Below are positions 22,306 through 32,809 of a stretch of 64,000 nt of DNA, piece by piece; the stretch's first letter is position 1; each line of letters opens with the position of its first letter. This DNA is from Massospora cicadina. Taxonomy: Eukaryota; Entomophthoromycota; Entomophthoromycetes; Entomophthorales; Entomophthoraceae. The notes beneath the pieces are model-generated. The model searched no databases. It was not told the DNA's origin and worked only from the letters and a program-made list of their open reading frames with translations. Both the position numbers and the translations under genes were made by a program. The DNA lies in the NCBI GenBank assembly GCA_022478985.1, contig JAKSZP010017508.1:1-64000 (forward strand), read 5' to 3'.

Positions 22306-23693
22306 TTGCCAAGGGGGAACATAGCTCAGATAAATCTTCTAAAATCAATTAACAACTGTACCCATTTTGATAAAAGCAATTTTATACTCCAGCCCACGTT
22401 GGTAGATTATCCTATAGGGCCCAGAAATAGCACGTCTAATTTGTGGGATCTTCCTCCAGGGTGACTATGATAAAAAATTACCAGGCCTCCACTTGGTATT
22501 CTGCATAAGAGGCTTTATGTCATTTTCTTGTTTTTCTTCCCTTTGGGTAATAATTAAAGGTCTCTAAACACTAAGGCTTGTAACCTAAGTATCTTATCAA
22601 CATGTCTTATCATGGATAAGTCAGATATTTCCAGCAAGGAGGTCTACAGAATAGGCTGAACACTGGAGGTTAGAACAGAATATCGCCCTTAAAGAGCTTT
22701 AAACGGAGACATATGGATTTGTTAGTAGCCTACTTGGTAAGCCATCAGAGCTCCTGGGAGATACTCGTTACATCTACATGGGTTGGTTTGTGCCATATTG
22801 TGCAATATGAAAATGTGAGTAAAATTCACTCTTTCTATGTCCCCATTGGTTACTAGATTGTAGGGAACATTGAAGGACTGATATGTTCCCATCCTTGCAT
22901 TTTGGTCATAACTTAAAATATGAAGTTTGTCTCATTATCATATAGCAGGACTTTTAGGGATGTCATGCATAAGAAGATGTGCTTAAGCAGTAATGAAGCA
23001 GTAGCTTTAACTGTGACAGAGACAACAGAGATAGCATTGAACCATTTTGTAAAATGGTCAACAGCAATGATAATGTAGCGATGTTCATATAGGGCTGTGG
23101 GTAGTGGTCCAATTACATCTATGCTAACAATTGATAAAGGAAGATGTTGGTTTGACGAATTGGATTGAGATTTTAGCATAGTATGCCTTTGTTTAGCACA
23201 CACAAGACATTAGTCAAGGACATCGTGGATGGAATCAATCATGCTGTCTTAATAGCATTGATCCTTGAGCCATTGGTAGGTTTTTTTCACGTTGTCATGA
23301 CCTACAGTCATATGTGCTTCCATAATGTTTATACTTCTGTTTGACGAGTGGACACTAGTGAGCTAGAAGAGTCTACCGTCTTATAAAGTAGTCCGTCAAT
23401 GATTCAGGTTTGGATCATCATTTGTTTAACCACTATTGGACTTCTGGGGCGTCTCAATCCCATGTTTCTGGTCGACCTATATGTATGTATACCTGAGCTT
23501 CTTCAGAGGTGTATGAGGTTATTATTAAGTAAGTGGTATAGTCAATTGGCATTTTAGTGTATAGCACCAGCCCAATGAACTATTAAAAATAGTAACCTTG
23601 TAGCTTGAGGACCCAACATAAGAGCCAGATATCCAGGTCTTTCATCTGTTGTAACCACTAAAGAAAAGAATGGTTGGTTATAATCATAAAATA
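22306..23693 (-). pseudogene. Gy2 integrase and end of RNase H (minus strand)
   Basis: Read leftward from 23690: RNase H segments close to MIITNHSFL.WLQQM and WVLKLQGYYF, then the integrase zinc finger GHDNVKKTYQWLKDQ...CLVCAKQRH (about 23310-23195), then the DDE core VSIDVIGPLP (about 23130), YIIIAVDHFTKW and VLLYDNETNFI (about 22935). The Asp of IDV and the Asp of YDN are kept. The element is cut at 23698/42541 by Gy3: the other part of RNase H is at 42541-42865. Confidence 0.8.
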
Positions 23694-23698
23694 CTTCC

Positions 23699-24214
23699 TG
23701 TTGGAACTCAAACCAAAGATAAAGACAGATTATTTAAGATCAAAATCAAATTTCCTTCACTTACTGATAGTTTGATTCTTGACCCCAAATTTAATAAAGG
23801 CTTCATCCCTAGTACTATCTGACTGAAAGAGAAAGGATTTAGATGCAAAAAACTAAGGAGACAGTGAGGCCACCCTATTAATTCTGGAAGACTACCATGG
23901 AATAAAGGAAGACGTCTTATAAAGAGCCTCTTCCTGAAGTTTAAGGAAATCCAGATTTTCAGTAAAAAAAAAACGTCCAGTGTGTGACAAACCTATCACC
24001 CTATATATACCAACCTTAAGATAAATCGTTTTTTGCTTATATCTTTCATAAATAAGCTTCCTATTTTTAATATTTAATTGAGGCTATTCAGCAAGCCTTG
24101 GTAATCCCTTTGGTTCTGGACTTATGCTTTAATTTCTATAAAAGATAACCACGGTCAACTCCAAGCAGCAAAAAGCATGTTACTTAACCCAGCCCTGCTA
24201 TCTACAGTATGAAA
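23699..24214 (+). repeat. Gy3 5' LTR
   Basis: TGTTGGAACTCAAACC... through GAGGCCACCCTATTAATTCT, GGAAGACGTCTTATAAAGAG (TATA-like), GTGTGACAAACCTATCACCC, CAGCAAGCC to CCCTGCTATCTACAGTATGAAA. Every block recurs in the 3' LTR. The terminal bases are degenerate, so the end is placed by comparison with 42540. The following AAACTGGGCTCCCTCGAC may be the primer-binding site. Confidence 0.8.
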
Positions 24215-24832
24215 AAAAACTGGGCTCCCTCGACTGGTCTTCAAAGTTGACGTTAAAGAGTGAGGACATAAAAGTAAAATGGGAAAATTCATAACAAGAA
24301 AGTTCTCAAGATAATGAGGTTAGAAGCATTACCTTTTGGATAAGTGATTTTCGCTTTGAAGTAGGCGTCCTTTCCCAGCCACACTTGAATTTAAGAGTGG
24401 TTACAGAGATGAAGTGCTTCTTATAGACCAAAGCGAATAATGATTAAGAATTGCCAACCTTGGCTCAATTGTACAACTGCTTGATGGTTTTTGTTTGGAA
24501 GGACGTTCTAGTTGAGTCAGAGCATCAGCTATCCCTTTACCATAAAAGAACTATATTTAGACCATATAGTACTAAAAAAAAAAGAGAACTATATTTCTCT
24601 TAGTTTATTTGCTAACAAAGTGGGAACCGGAATGTATCAATACCTTCACAACTTTGTCCACCTGCCCATTTATCAAATTATTCAGATTTTATTGCTCACA
24701 CTAATAAGTAATTCAGAAATTGAACCTGATCCAATCCCATAATTCATCTACCTTTGAATTCTACCAATCTGCCTCTTACTTCATCTAAGAGAATCAAAAT
24801 GATATTATTAAAAATGACGCTTAATTAACAAA
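24215..24832 (+). other. Gy3 leader, no gene supported
   Basis: AT-rich leader between LTR and gag. The open frame at 24512-24742 lies in the same frame as the collagen-like ORF but is separated from it by several stops; it may be a decayed gag start, but there is no independent support. Confidence 0.4.
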
Positions 24833-25595
24833 GTGCAAAGTCAGATGACCTTATTGGATGGAGGAACATTCATGTACTTACAGAATCAACTCACAACTGA
24901 AGTGGAAGCGGACATATTTGAAGCTTACCTACAGGGCAGAAAGACTATTGAATCAATCTTAGATCATATTTTTAACCTTAAAGAACATGAGGACAATGTT
25001 TTACACAAATTAGGAGCCTTACAACAAGCCTGTCCTGGAGTGCAAGGCCTTTCTGGTCCCAAAGGGTCCCCTGGCTACCAAGGTCCTCCCAAACCAAGGA
25101 GACCTGCTGGGGTTCATGTGCCTCAAGGGGATAGTGGACCTGTAGGGCCCCTGGGATTAACTGGACCCCCTGGGCCTCCAGGGATATTAGCTCCCCAGAC
25201 CTCTGGGGCCACCTATGAACATCATCCTTATAGGCCACTTGGAATGGAAGGACCCCAGGCCATCAAGGGAAAGCTGGGCTTCTTAACTCCCTGGTCCTCC
25301 TGGATATACCATAATAATGCCCAAGGATGATGCTTCACAATACTGATTTAGTAATATTCAATATCAAGTCACTCAACTTGAATTCCAGGTTGCACATGTT
25401 GCTCAAAGATGTGGTGTGGATCTCAAAGGCCTACTTATTGACCCAATTATACTTGAATCCTTAGATGAAGGGCTCATGTATTTTAGTAGTTTCTCCTGAC
25501 TATATGCTGTTTTATAAGACCGCATTAATGACTGGCTTGTCCAACATAACATTCAAGTTGAGGCCATTAAGGTAAAAAACAACCATTAAGGCCAC
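24833..25595 (+). pseudogene. Gy3 gag N-terminal part with collagen-like Gly-X-Y tract
   Basis: A predicted helical start (LQNQLTTEVEADIFEAYLQG, ILDHIFNLKEHEDNVLHKLG) is followed by 17 consecutive triplets in perfect register at 25037-25189: GVQ GLS GPK GSP GYQ GPP KPR RPA GVH VPQ GDS GPV GPL GLT GPP GPP GIL. Fourteen have Gly first; the three exceptions fit point mutation of GGN codons. A second block (GMEGPQAIKGKLGF) passes through a frameshift near 25285 into PGPPGY. After it come a non-repetitive part (QYQVTQLEFQVAHVAQRCGV) and a stop-laden run to the Gy4 insertion. Position behind the 5' LTR and before the capsid makes it Gag, or a captured host sequence fused to Gag. Other elements here have coiled coils instead. 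Confidence 0.65.
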
Positions 25596-26473
25596 TGTTG
25601 AGTAATTGACTGGACCTAATTGTTGGATATTCAATAGGGACATAATAAGGTTAGCATGTTTAAAAACTAATTATGGATCATATCATATATCAGCGATTAT
25701 GGACCAGGTATATTCCAAACTTATGCAAAGCTCAGAATCCACGACCTAGAGATTTCACTTAATTATATTTGACTATGATGACATGGGCTCAGGGCTTTTC
25801 TGGTTAGGTCAGACTTAGATTAAGTTTTGACTTAATGACTTGGGCATGTAGGATTTGTTAGTCTATGTCAAAATTAGTTTTTAATGTTGGTCGAGTTTTT
25901 GATTGAATTAATTACTAATTAGTGATACAAATTGCCTTGGTATATGCTGCCAATTGCACGTGAAAGTGAATTGGTTCAACTATTTTGAAGACGCGTACAA
26001 AACTGCCATCTCAAGAATGATGACGGTGCTTACACTGACCCTGAGGCTGAGCATGATGCCCTGAGTTGAAGTATATGTAGACGTTCTTACAAATTTTTTA
26101 TGTGGCCAAGTGCCACTGAAATAAGATATCATGGGTAAGATGTGGTGAACATCGAACCCTATAAATAACCCTTAAGTTGACACTAATAAAATTTATTTCC
26201 TCTACTGGATGAGTTAATAATTTATCTTATAAACTTTTTGCATTAGCACTTCATTTTGTATTAGTCAATTTTCACTTGGGATCAGTAGGATCAGGGCGGC
26301 ATGCCATCGTCCAAGTGAAATGACAGGGTATATGATTGGAGTATTACCAAGAAGCTATATTATAAATTTTAAATTTACCATTCTGTCTATTGTCCTCACA
26401 CAATAGACGCTCAAAACCACATCCCACCCTTGAAGAAGAACCAGCCCTCTGAAGCAGACCCCCAAATTCAACA
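25596..26473 (+). repeat. Gy4 5' LTR
   Basis: Starts TGTTGAGTAATTGACTGG and ends AAATTCAACA; 878 bp. A TATA box (CCTATAAATAACC) is at about 26157-26169 and an AATAAA-like TAATAAAATTT at about 26184. It differs from the 3' LTR chiefly at former CpG sites, with TG in one copy and CA in the other. The U3/R/U5 arrangement is inferred from the TATA position. Confidence 0.93.
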
Positions 26474-26475
26474 AG

Positions 26476-26493
26476 TGGCGCTCATGGCTGGGA
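26476..26493 (+). promoter_or_regulatory. Candidate tRNA primer-binding site of Gy4
   Basis: TGGCGCTCATGGCTGGGA starts two bases after the 5' LTR. TGG pairs with the CCA end of a tRNA. Similar TGGTGCTCAC and TGATGCTCC sequences stand at the same place in the 49.5-kb element and in Gy6, so a related tRNA may prime all three. The tRNA is not identified. Confidence 0.5.
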
Positions 26494-28524
26494 CCGCAGA
26501 TGTTGATTGCGCTGAACAGGGGAGCAATCCCAATCAATTATTCAGAACCATCGCCAGGCCCAATGGGAATACTGAAATGACTGTGTCCCAGATTAATTGG
26601 GAAGAAGTACCCATTATTACCTATCCCAATGATCCCATTTCACCTGAAGAGCTGGAACGTCTTGAGCAGCAGTTGTTAAGAGGGTATCAATTAGGACAAG
26701 GGCCCACGGACAATAGTAGCAACCCTTTTTACTGCCAACGACAGCAAGATGTGTTATGGATGAGATATCTTGCTCATCATTAAGTAAGTGTAGCTCAGAT
26801 CCAAAACAATTTAATTGGGATAGAGAATATCGCCCAATACTTATTTGACTTTGTACATCCCACCTCTAGAAATTCTCAGATGACAATTGCCCACCATCAT
26901 GCAGCCATTACTGAGTTAGTGAACCTCTCTCGCAACTCCAGCCAGGAGGGCCAAATTCTAAATGAGAAATTGGAAGCCAACTTTGCTGAGGTCCGTTTGA
27001 GTTTGGAGGCAAATCACAACTTAGCCACTTGGCTAATGACCGGGTGTCAGTATTAGCACAAGAGCTAAACAACAGATTGCATCCTATCTTTGAAAATTTC
27101 TTAGAGGAAAGAGGACTCACCAAATCTTGGGTCAGCAATATCACTCAGACTTCTATTAATGCTTCAGAGTCCATGAGGCTTAATCATGAAGCTCAAGAGG
27201 CACGGTTAAATCATAACGATGAATTCTGTGACCAGTATTGATGCCTGAGCGCCCAAAGTTTGCAGATGAAGGTTGAATACACCAGAAAAATCAATTACTG
27301 GAAAACACAATTTGAGGACCAATGGGTGAAAAATGAAAAAAATTGAGACTCTATTGATCATCTTAAGCTACAGATCAATAATCTCAATGATGATGTTAAT
27401 GTTATTAATGAGTCAAACAATAATCTCCATGGAGAATTGAACCAGTGCAAGAAGGTTATAAAAGAAAAGGACCAAGTGATTTCCACCTTGCAGCTACAAG
27501 CTACTAGCCTGAATGAGGAAATTGCGAAATTAAAATTAAAAAACAGAAATCATGTCAATTGGGAAAATGAAATCAATGAGCGAATTTGAGCTCTGGATGA
27601 TGGGCGTTGTCAGTGTGCTACAACCCACTTGACTGGAAATTCTTCCAAATATTATGAGGATGAAGCTTCAGAAATAGCTACCAAAATGGACGCTGGGCCA
27701 CATCAACAACTGCCTAGCAATATGGTTGCCTTGGCCAACCCTAGCGCCTCAAACTGGGATACAATGCCCCAACGCCCTAGTACGCCTGGCTCTAGTCAAC
27801 CTAGAAGTAATCGTGATAACCAGGAATGGGGAAGCGATAATTATAAACCAGCAAACCTGCCAGCCTTTGACAAGAATGGAAGTATTACCACATTTGTCAA
27901 ATGTTTTGAAATGGCCATGCATGGGGCCAGCGACTGCAACAAAGCAGCCACCATGATTAACTGCTTGGATGAGTGGAGCATTGAGTTGATTATGCCTCAC
28001 ATTAATGAAAATCCAACATATGCCAAAGTCAAGGAGGCCGTGCTTCATGAATTTGGAGGTCCAGAATAGATGTCAACCAGAAAATCCAAGTTTATGAACA
28101 TCAGCTTTAAGAAACATGAAGTAATTGATGAATTTGCGGATCAATTCTATTATGAAGCTCAAGTTCTCTTAGGCGCGCGGGCTATGGTCAATTTTGATGC
28201 CAAGATTGCACTAGAGCATGCAGTAGAACCTTACCCTAATCTATCAAACACCCTATTGCCTGCTTTCATGAAAAACCTTGCAACATCTGAATTGGTTGAC
28301 TACTTGCACAGATGCTCAAAAATTATGGCCCTCCTAATACTGGTTACAGATCAGGAACTGCTGCCTTTGCTGGAAAGCCCTTCAAAACCAATAAGAAGAT
28401 TGACAGTAATCTGCCTATAAGAAATGAGCAAAACTCGAATGCAAGAGCCCCATGGCCAGTGAGTGAAATTACTTGCTTTAATTGCCATCATAAAGGTCAC
28501 TATGCTTCCCAATGCCATCAGTAA
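26484..28524 (+). pseudogene. Gy4 gag (long coiled coil, capsid, CCHC)
   Basis: The best start is ATG 26484 within the primer site. About 680 codons: an acidic N-terminus, a long coiled coil (about 26900-27590, e.g. LQINNLNDDVNVINESNNNL), a linker, the capsid (FVKCFEMAMHGASDCNKAAT, FADQFYYEAQVLLGAR) and a zinc knuckle CFNCHHKGHYASQC at 28474-28515. Stops: TAA 26781, TGA 27239, TGA 27344, TGA 27587, TAG 28067; frame changes near 27015 and 28300. Most of the stops fit CGA or CAA/CAG changed by C-to-T. No protein would be made as is. Confidence 0.85.
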
Positions 28525-28657
28525 AATGTCAACATAGTCCTTCCCAATACCGTGCAAGAGGAGGGAAAAGAACAAGCACAATAGATGAGGGACGCTCTAT
28601 TGTGCCTAAGACACCAGTCCCACCTGATCAACAAGAAAACAATGGCCATGGGGCCTC

Positions 28658-29470
28658 ATGTTTAACAATGAAATCGATTCTATTTTAGTATTGAATGAAG
28701 ATTCCTTGAATGTACATGTGGTAACTCGCTCCCAGAGTAAGGTTGTCATACCTGAAGCCTCTGAGGTAGTCGCTAAACCCTATGTGCAACAAATACTTGA
28801 GAATATTCCAGCTGACAGGCTGAGCAATGCAGCAGATACCCCAAGCCTGAAAGGGGTCAATATAGCAATGCCAATTGACACATTCATCAATGAATGTCCC
28901 AGTATTGGGAATACTCTGAAGCACACTCTTAACTCCCTGGATTCTTCTCATATTCACTTAGTAAACTCTATTGATTCTTATTACTCTGAGTGCACTTATG
29001 TGGATATTCTGGTCAACAAGGTTAAAGTTGTAGCTATTGTTGATAGTGGAGCACCTGTAAACATTGTTTCCACAAAGCTGGTTAAGAAACTGAAAATAGC
29101 TCTGGACATTGACCATCATCAAGAATATGGGACCGCAGGCCTTAACAGCACTAAGAGTGAAGGAGCTTACAGAACTTTGCCACTGCAATTTGGAGCTTTG
29201 GTAGTAGCCGCACCTGCTATAGTGCTTCCAAATGCCAATTATGACATATTAATTGGAACTAGTTTTTTAAGGACCTATGGGATCTCATGCAATTTTAAAG
29301 AAAACATCTTGACAATATTGGGCCAATCACTTCCAATTTATTACTCTTGCAATGATATGAAGCCCACAAGCTGTCGTAGGAATTTTATCAATATATCTTA
29401 TGCCAATGGGATAATACCAGTAGGGTATATTCAGCGGGGAATCAAAGCCGCCCCATGCCAACTGCCATAA
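28658..29470 (+). CDS. Gy4 protease region, intact reading frame
   Basis: A 270-codon open frame. Residues 1-120 are a linker with no recognised fold. The retropepsin domain starts near residue 110 (TYVDILVNKVKVVAIVDSGA), with the catalytic Asp-Ser-Gly (Asp at 29042-29044), then VNIVSTKLVKKL and the second hallmark YDILIGTSFL near residue 205. It would process Gag-Pol. It is the only protease in the window with a normal D(S/T)G in an unbroken domain. The start codon is uncertain because it is normally made as part of a Gag-Pol polyprotein. Confidence 0.85.
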   Translation: MFNNEIDSILVLNEDSLNVHVVTRSQSKVVIPEASEVVAKPYVQQILENIPADRLSNAADTPSLKGVNIAMPIDTFINECPSIGNTLKHTLNSLDSSHIHLVNSIDSYYSECTYVDILVNKVKVVAIVDSGAPVNIVSTKLVKKLKIALDIDHHQEYGTAGLNSTKSEGAYRTLPLQFGALVVAAPAIVLPNANYDILIGTSFLRTYGISCNFKENILTILGQSLPIYYSCNDMKPTSCRRNFINISYANGIIPVGYIQRGIKAAPCQLP

Positions 29471-29477
29471 ATGAAAA

Positions 29478-29753
29478 TTGAGGAATACCTCTACGTGTGA
29501 ATAAGGATTGACAATAGCTCCAGGCCATCAACTGGTTATGAGGACTGGAACCACACTGGATATTCCAGAAGGACTGTATGGGGAGGTTGTATCCCCATGG
29601 CATCATTCTCATATGGAACCTAGTGTGGCGCCTGGAATACTCATATTGGGGCATGGAGAGATTGATGTCTTACTAGCAAATTTGACCAGCCAAAATATTA
29701 AGGTCAAGAAATATCAAGTAGTTCACTTTTGTGCATCTGTTTCCAAGGGATGA
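29478..29753 (+). pseudogene. Gy4 dUTPase-like module
   Basis: After a frame change near 29505 the reading is GIPLRVNKD, then TIAPGHQLVMRTGTTLDIPE, GLYGEVVSPW, SVAPGILILGHGEIDVLLAN and IKVKKYQVVHF. This matches the strand order of trimeric dUTPases: motif 1, the TIxPGxxxxVxTG strand, IPEGxYGxV (motif 2 region), VxxGIxxxxxGEIxVxLxN (motif 3) and IxxxxxxxxF. The catalytic aspartate of motif 1 (GYDL) is replaced (GIPL). An enzyme or a structural pseudo-dUTPase, attached to protease and RT. Confidence 0.65.
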
Positions 29754-29879
29754 GTTAATATCAGCTGTCAAATTTGGTGACTTATCTGAGTTCAGCTTAC
29801 TGACTGAAACCCTTGGGGCACATACTGTAATATCCTGAGAATCATTCACTGGATTATTGGAACAACAGAAGGATGAAGC

Positions 29880-30710
29880 ACTAGAGTTGTTTGAATGATA
29901 CTCCAAAATTTTCGCCAAAGATGACCAAGATTTAGGTTGTGCAAAAGGAGTTCAGCATTTTATTGATACTGGGGACCATATGCCTATTAGAATGAGGCCA
30001 ATTTGGCGCCCCAGAGCCAGTGACAAAATAGTTGGTGAAGAGTTAGACAAATTGTTGAAAAGTGGAATGATAGTGCCATCCAAAAGCCCGTGGGCCAGCC
30101 CCATTTTAATTGTAAAGAAAAAGATGGCAGCAATCAAGTTGTGATTGATTATTGATACCTCAATGCCATTACAAAAAAGGATTTGTATCCATTGCCCAGA
30201 ATTGATGATGCTCTGGACCGTCTGGGAGGGGCGAAGTACTTTACTGCAATGGACCTCATCTCCAGATATTGGCAAATTGAGTTGCCACCAGAGGAGCAGG
30301 AAAAGTGCGCGATGATTGCTGCTCAAGGGCTTTTTCAACTGACACGCATGCCACAGGGGCTGTGTAATGCACTGGCAACCTTTCAGCGTGCAATGGACAT
30401 GATCTTGGGGGACCTTAAATTGTCCTGCGTTCTGGTGTACCTGGATGACATCAATGTCTTTTTGCGAACATTTTCTGAACATCTGGAGCACCTTGAACAA
30501 GTGTTTAAATGACTGTTGAAGGCCAATCTGAAGATAAAACCTAGAAAATGCCAATTCTTTAAAGAACAATTGGAATACCTTGGGTTCATCATTGATTCCA
30601 AGGGCTTGCAGCCTCAGACTCAAAAGGTGGAGTTGATTAACAATATGCAACCTCCAACGAGTATGAGAGATGTTCAAGTGTTCTTAGGCATGGTAGGATA
30701 CTAATGAAGA
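29880..30710 (+). pseudogene. Gy4 reverse transcriptase
   Basis: Pattern VPSKSPWASPILIVKKK, VIDY.YLNAITKKDLYPLPR, FTAMDLISRYWQIELPPEEQ, RMPQGLCNALATFQRAMDMI, VLVYLDDINVF (catalytic YLDD at 30438-30449), LKIKPRKCQFF, LEYLGFIID and VQVFLGMVGY. These are the seven RT blocks plus the connection to RNase H. Stops: TGA in VIDY.YLN, TGA after EQVFK, and TAA-TGA after GMVGY; the TGAs stand where CGA (Arg) is expected. The active site is intact but the frame is not. Confidence 0.9.
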
Positions 30711-31270
30711 TTTGTGGAAGGATTTGCAAAGATTGCTGAGCCTCTATTCCACTTACTACAAGGAGGAGTTCATTTTTGCTGGGCAGAGGAATGCCAACAA
30801 GCCTTCAAGGCCTTGAAAAACAAAATGAGCTCAGCGCCTATCCTCCGATATCCCAATTTTAGCAAGCCTTTTATCATACAAACTGACACCTCATTGACTG
30901 CAATTGGTGGTGTGCTATTGCAGATTGGGGATGATGGTGAGGAGCATCCAGTTGCTTATTGCAGCAGGATGCTGAATAAGCATGAGCATAATTATACAGT
31001 GACCAAAAGAGAATGCCTGGCTGTCATCTATGCTTGTAAACAATTTTGGGTTTACATTCATGGCACCAAGTTTCCAAGTAGTAATGGATCACAGCTCATT
31101 ACAATGGCTCCATAATCTCAAGGAACCTGAAGGATGGTTAGCCCGCTGGGCTCTGAAATTACAAGCGTAAAATTATGAAATTATTCATAGAGCTGGAGTG
31201 GCCCATCAAAATGCAGATGGACTATCGCGACTTCCCATTGTAGCTGTCCTGAGCAATTTGGCTGATGAGC
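30711..31270 (+). pseudogene. Gy4 RNase H
   Basis: FCWAEECQQAFKALKNKMSS, IIQTDTSLTAIGGVLLQIGD (first Asp), [18 protein letters not shown], then after a frame change [36 protein letters not shown]. It removes the RNA strand from the hybrid during reverse transcription. Two frame changes (near 31075 and around 31270) break it. Confidence 0.9.
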
Positions 31271-32470
31271 TTCATGATAAAAATGATTAACTGAACATAT
31301 GGAGATGAGCCACCCAAAGTTCAAAAAGCGATTGAGAAAGCATTAATTGACACTGAATATTGAGATGGAGTTTTATACAAACTTAAGCCTGATGGACAAC
31401 GTCGAATCTTTCCAAAACCTTCTGACTGAATGGAGATTATCACACAAGCACACAAGGCTGTCAGACATGGGGGAATGACCAAGACATTAGAATTAATTTG
31501 AGCCAGTTACTATTGGGATTCCATGTGATTTGATATCCAAGACGTGCTTGATAAATGTCATTCATGCCAAATTGCAAAACCTATGAAGTCAGATGTGAAA
31601 TACCGTTTGATCAAACCTGACTGGGCCTGGCATACTGTGTCAATTGATGTAATTGGCCCTTTGCCTGTGAGTAGCCTAGGCAACAAATACATAATTGTTG
31701 CTATTGACCATCTAACAAAATGGGTGGAAGCAAAAGCAATTTGAGACGTTGGGGCCCTAACTACTGCCAAGTTCATTATGGATAATATTATCTATAAGCA
31801 CGGATGCCCCCAGAAGATATTGACAGACAATGGCACAAATTTTACTGCCCAAATGGTACAATAGCTAAATGAGTTGATGTCTATCAAAGGAGTGTTGTCA
31901 ACACCATACCATCCTGAGACTAATGGTATGGTAGAGCGAGTGAATGGCACTTTAGTCAGCATTTTACGCAAAAATGCAGCCTTGGCGCCTTTGCAATGGG
32001 CAACTTCAATTAGTGCGACCATGTTTGCATACAATATTGGACACCACAGCAGCACAGGCCACTCTCCATTTTGACTTTTGTATGGTAGACAGCCCGCTCT
32101 ACCTCCATTATTATATTCAGTACTCAGTTCAACTGACGCAATTAACCCAAATAACTATGTCAAGCAACTAGCGAAGACCCTAATCAAGTTGCAATCAGAA
32201 GCTTATCAAAATGTGATTAGTTGAAAAACTATTCAGAAGAGCTACGATGATGCTAAATGGGCTATGGTGACTAAGTTCAATGAAGGAGATTTAGTAGTAT
32301 ATTGTGACACTCATAGCGCAGGCCGCGCGCACAAGCTAGCCTCGCTCTGGAAGGGTCCATTTATCATTTTGGAGAAATTGTCTGAAGACATATATACCAT
32401 TAAGGATCAAGGCGGCTGGGTTGTGAATTGAGTACATGCTAAGTTCCTTCATCCATATCATAAAGAATAA
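31271..32470 (+). pseudogene. Gy4 integrase with GPF/Y-type C-terminus
   Basis: The zinc finger reads HKAVRHGGM...CHSCQIAK (about 31450-31575). The core has SIDVIGPLP (Asp 31646-31648), [12 protein letters not shown] (Asp 31826-31828) and [13 protein letters not shown] (Glu 31934-31936), a perfect D-D-35-E spacing. The C-terminus has KLASLWKGPFIILEKL, then YTIKDQGG and VHAKFLHPYHKE before TAA at 32468. Several TGA/TAG stops at Arg/Gln positions. No chromodomain was recognised. The end anchors the alignment with Gy5. Confidence 0.9.
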
Positions 32471-32575
32471 TAATATAAAAAAATTAATAAATAAAAAATA
32501 TATATAATAAATAAATAAATAAATATATATATATATAATAAAAAGTAAAAAGAAAATAAATAATAATAATAATTG
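32463..32575. repeat. AT-rich low-complexity tract after Gy4 pol
   Basis: Runs of AATAAATAAA and ATATATAT directly after the pol stop. Gy5 has a similar tract at the same place (63800-63900), so it is a shared structural feature of the subfamily. Confidence 0.8.
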
Positions 32576-32809
32576 CAAGCCGTAGAGTTTAATTTGTTAA
32601 TTTGATGCCTCGCTGGCATTAGAACTAGGTTCCCCTCTCTTCAGTAGGGGGAGGAGAGCGCGATCAAACTGGAGAACCCTGCAACAGAACTGGAGAGAGG
32701 CGAATTTCATACAAATCCTGACTATCTAGACCCTGGCGGAGATGTGCCAAACCCAAGAAAGCTTGGCACCAGGCACGCTGGCCCTGTCAGCTTAGGAAAG
32801 GCCATCAAA

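Noticed and set aside
24512..24742. ORF of 76 codons upstream of the collagen-like frame as a gene
   Set aside because: In the Gy3 leader, no motif, separated from gag by several stops.
29952..30677. Minus-strand 241-codon ORF, one of the longest frames
   Set aside because: It is the exact antisense shadow of the Gy4 reverse transcriptase, whose plus-strand motifs, including YLDD, are unmistakable.
32463..32575. AT tract as a microsatellite of interest or a CRISPR-like repeat
   Set aside because: Simple low-complexity sequence shared with Gy5 at the same place. No spaced repeats; no CRISPR array anywhere in the window.
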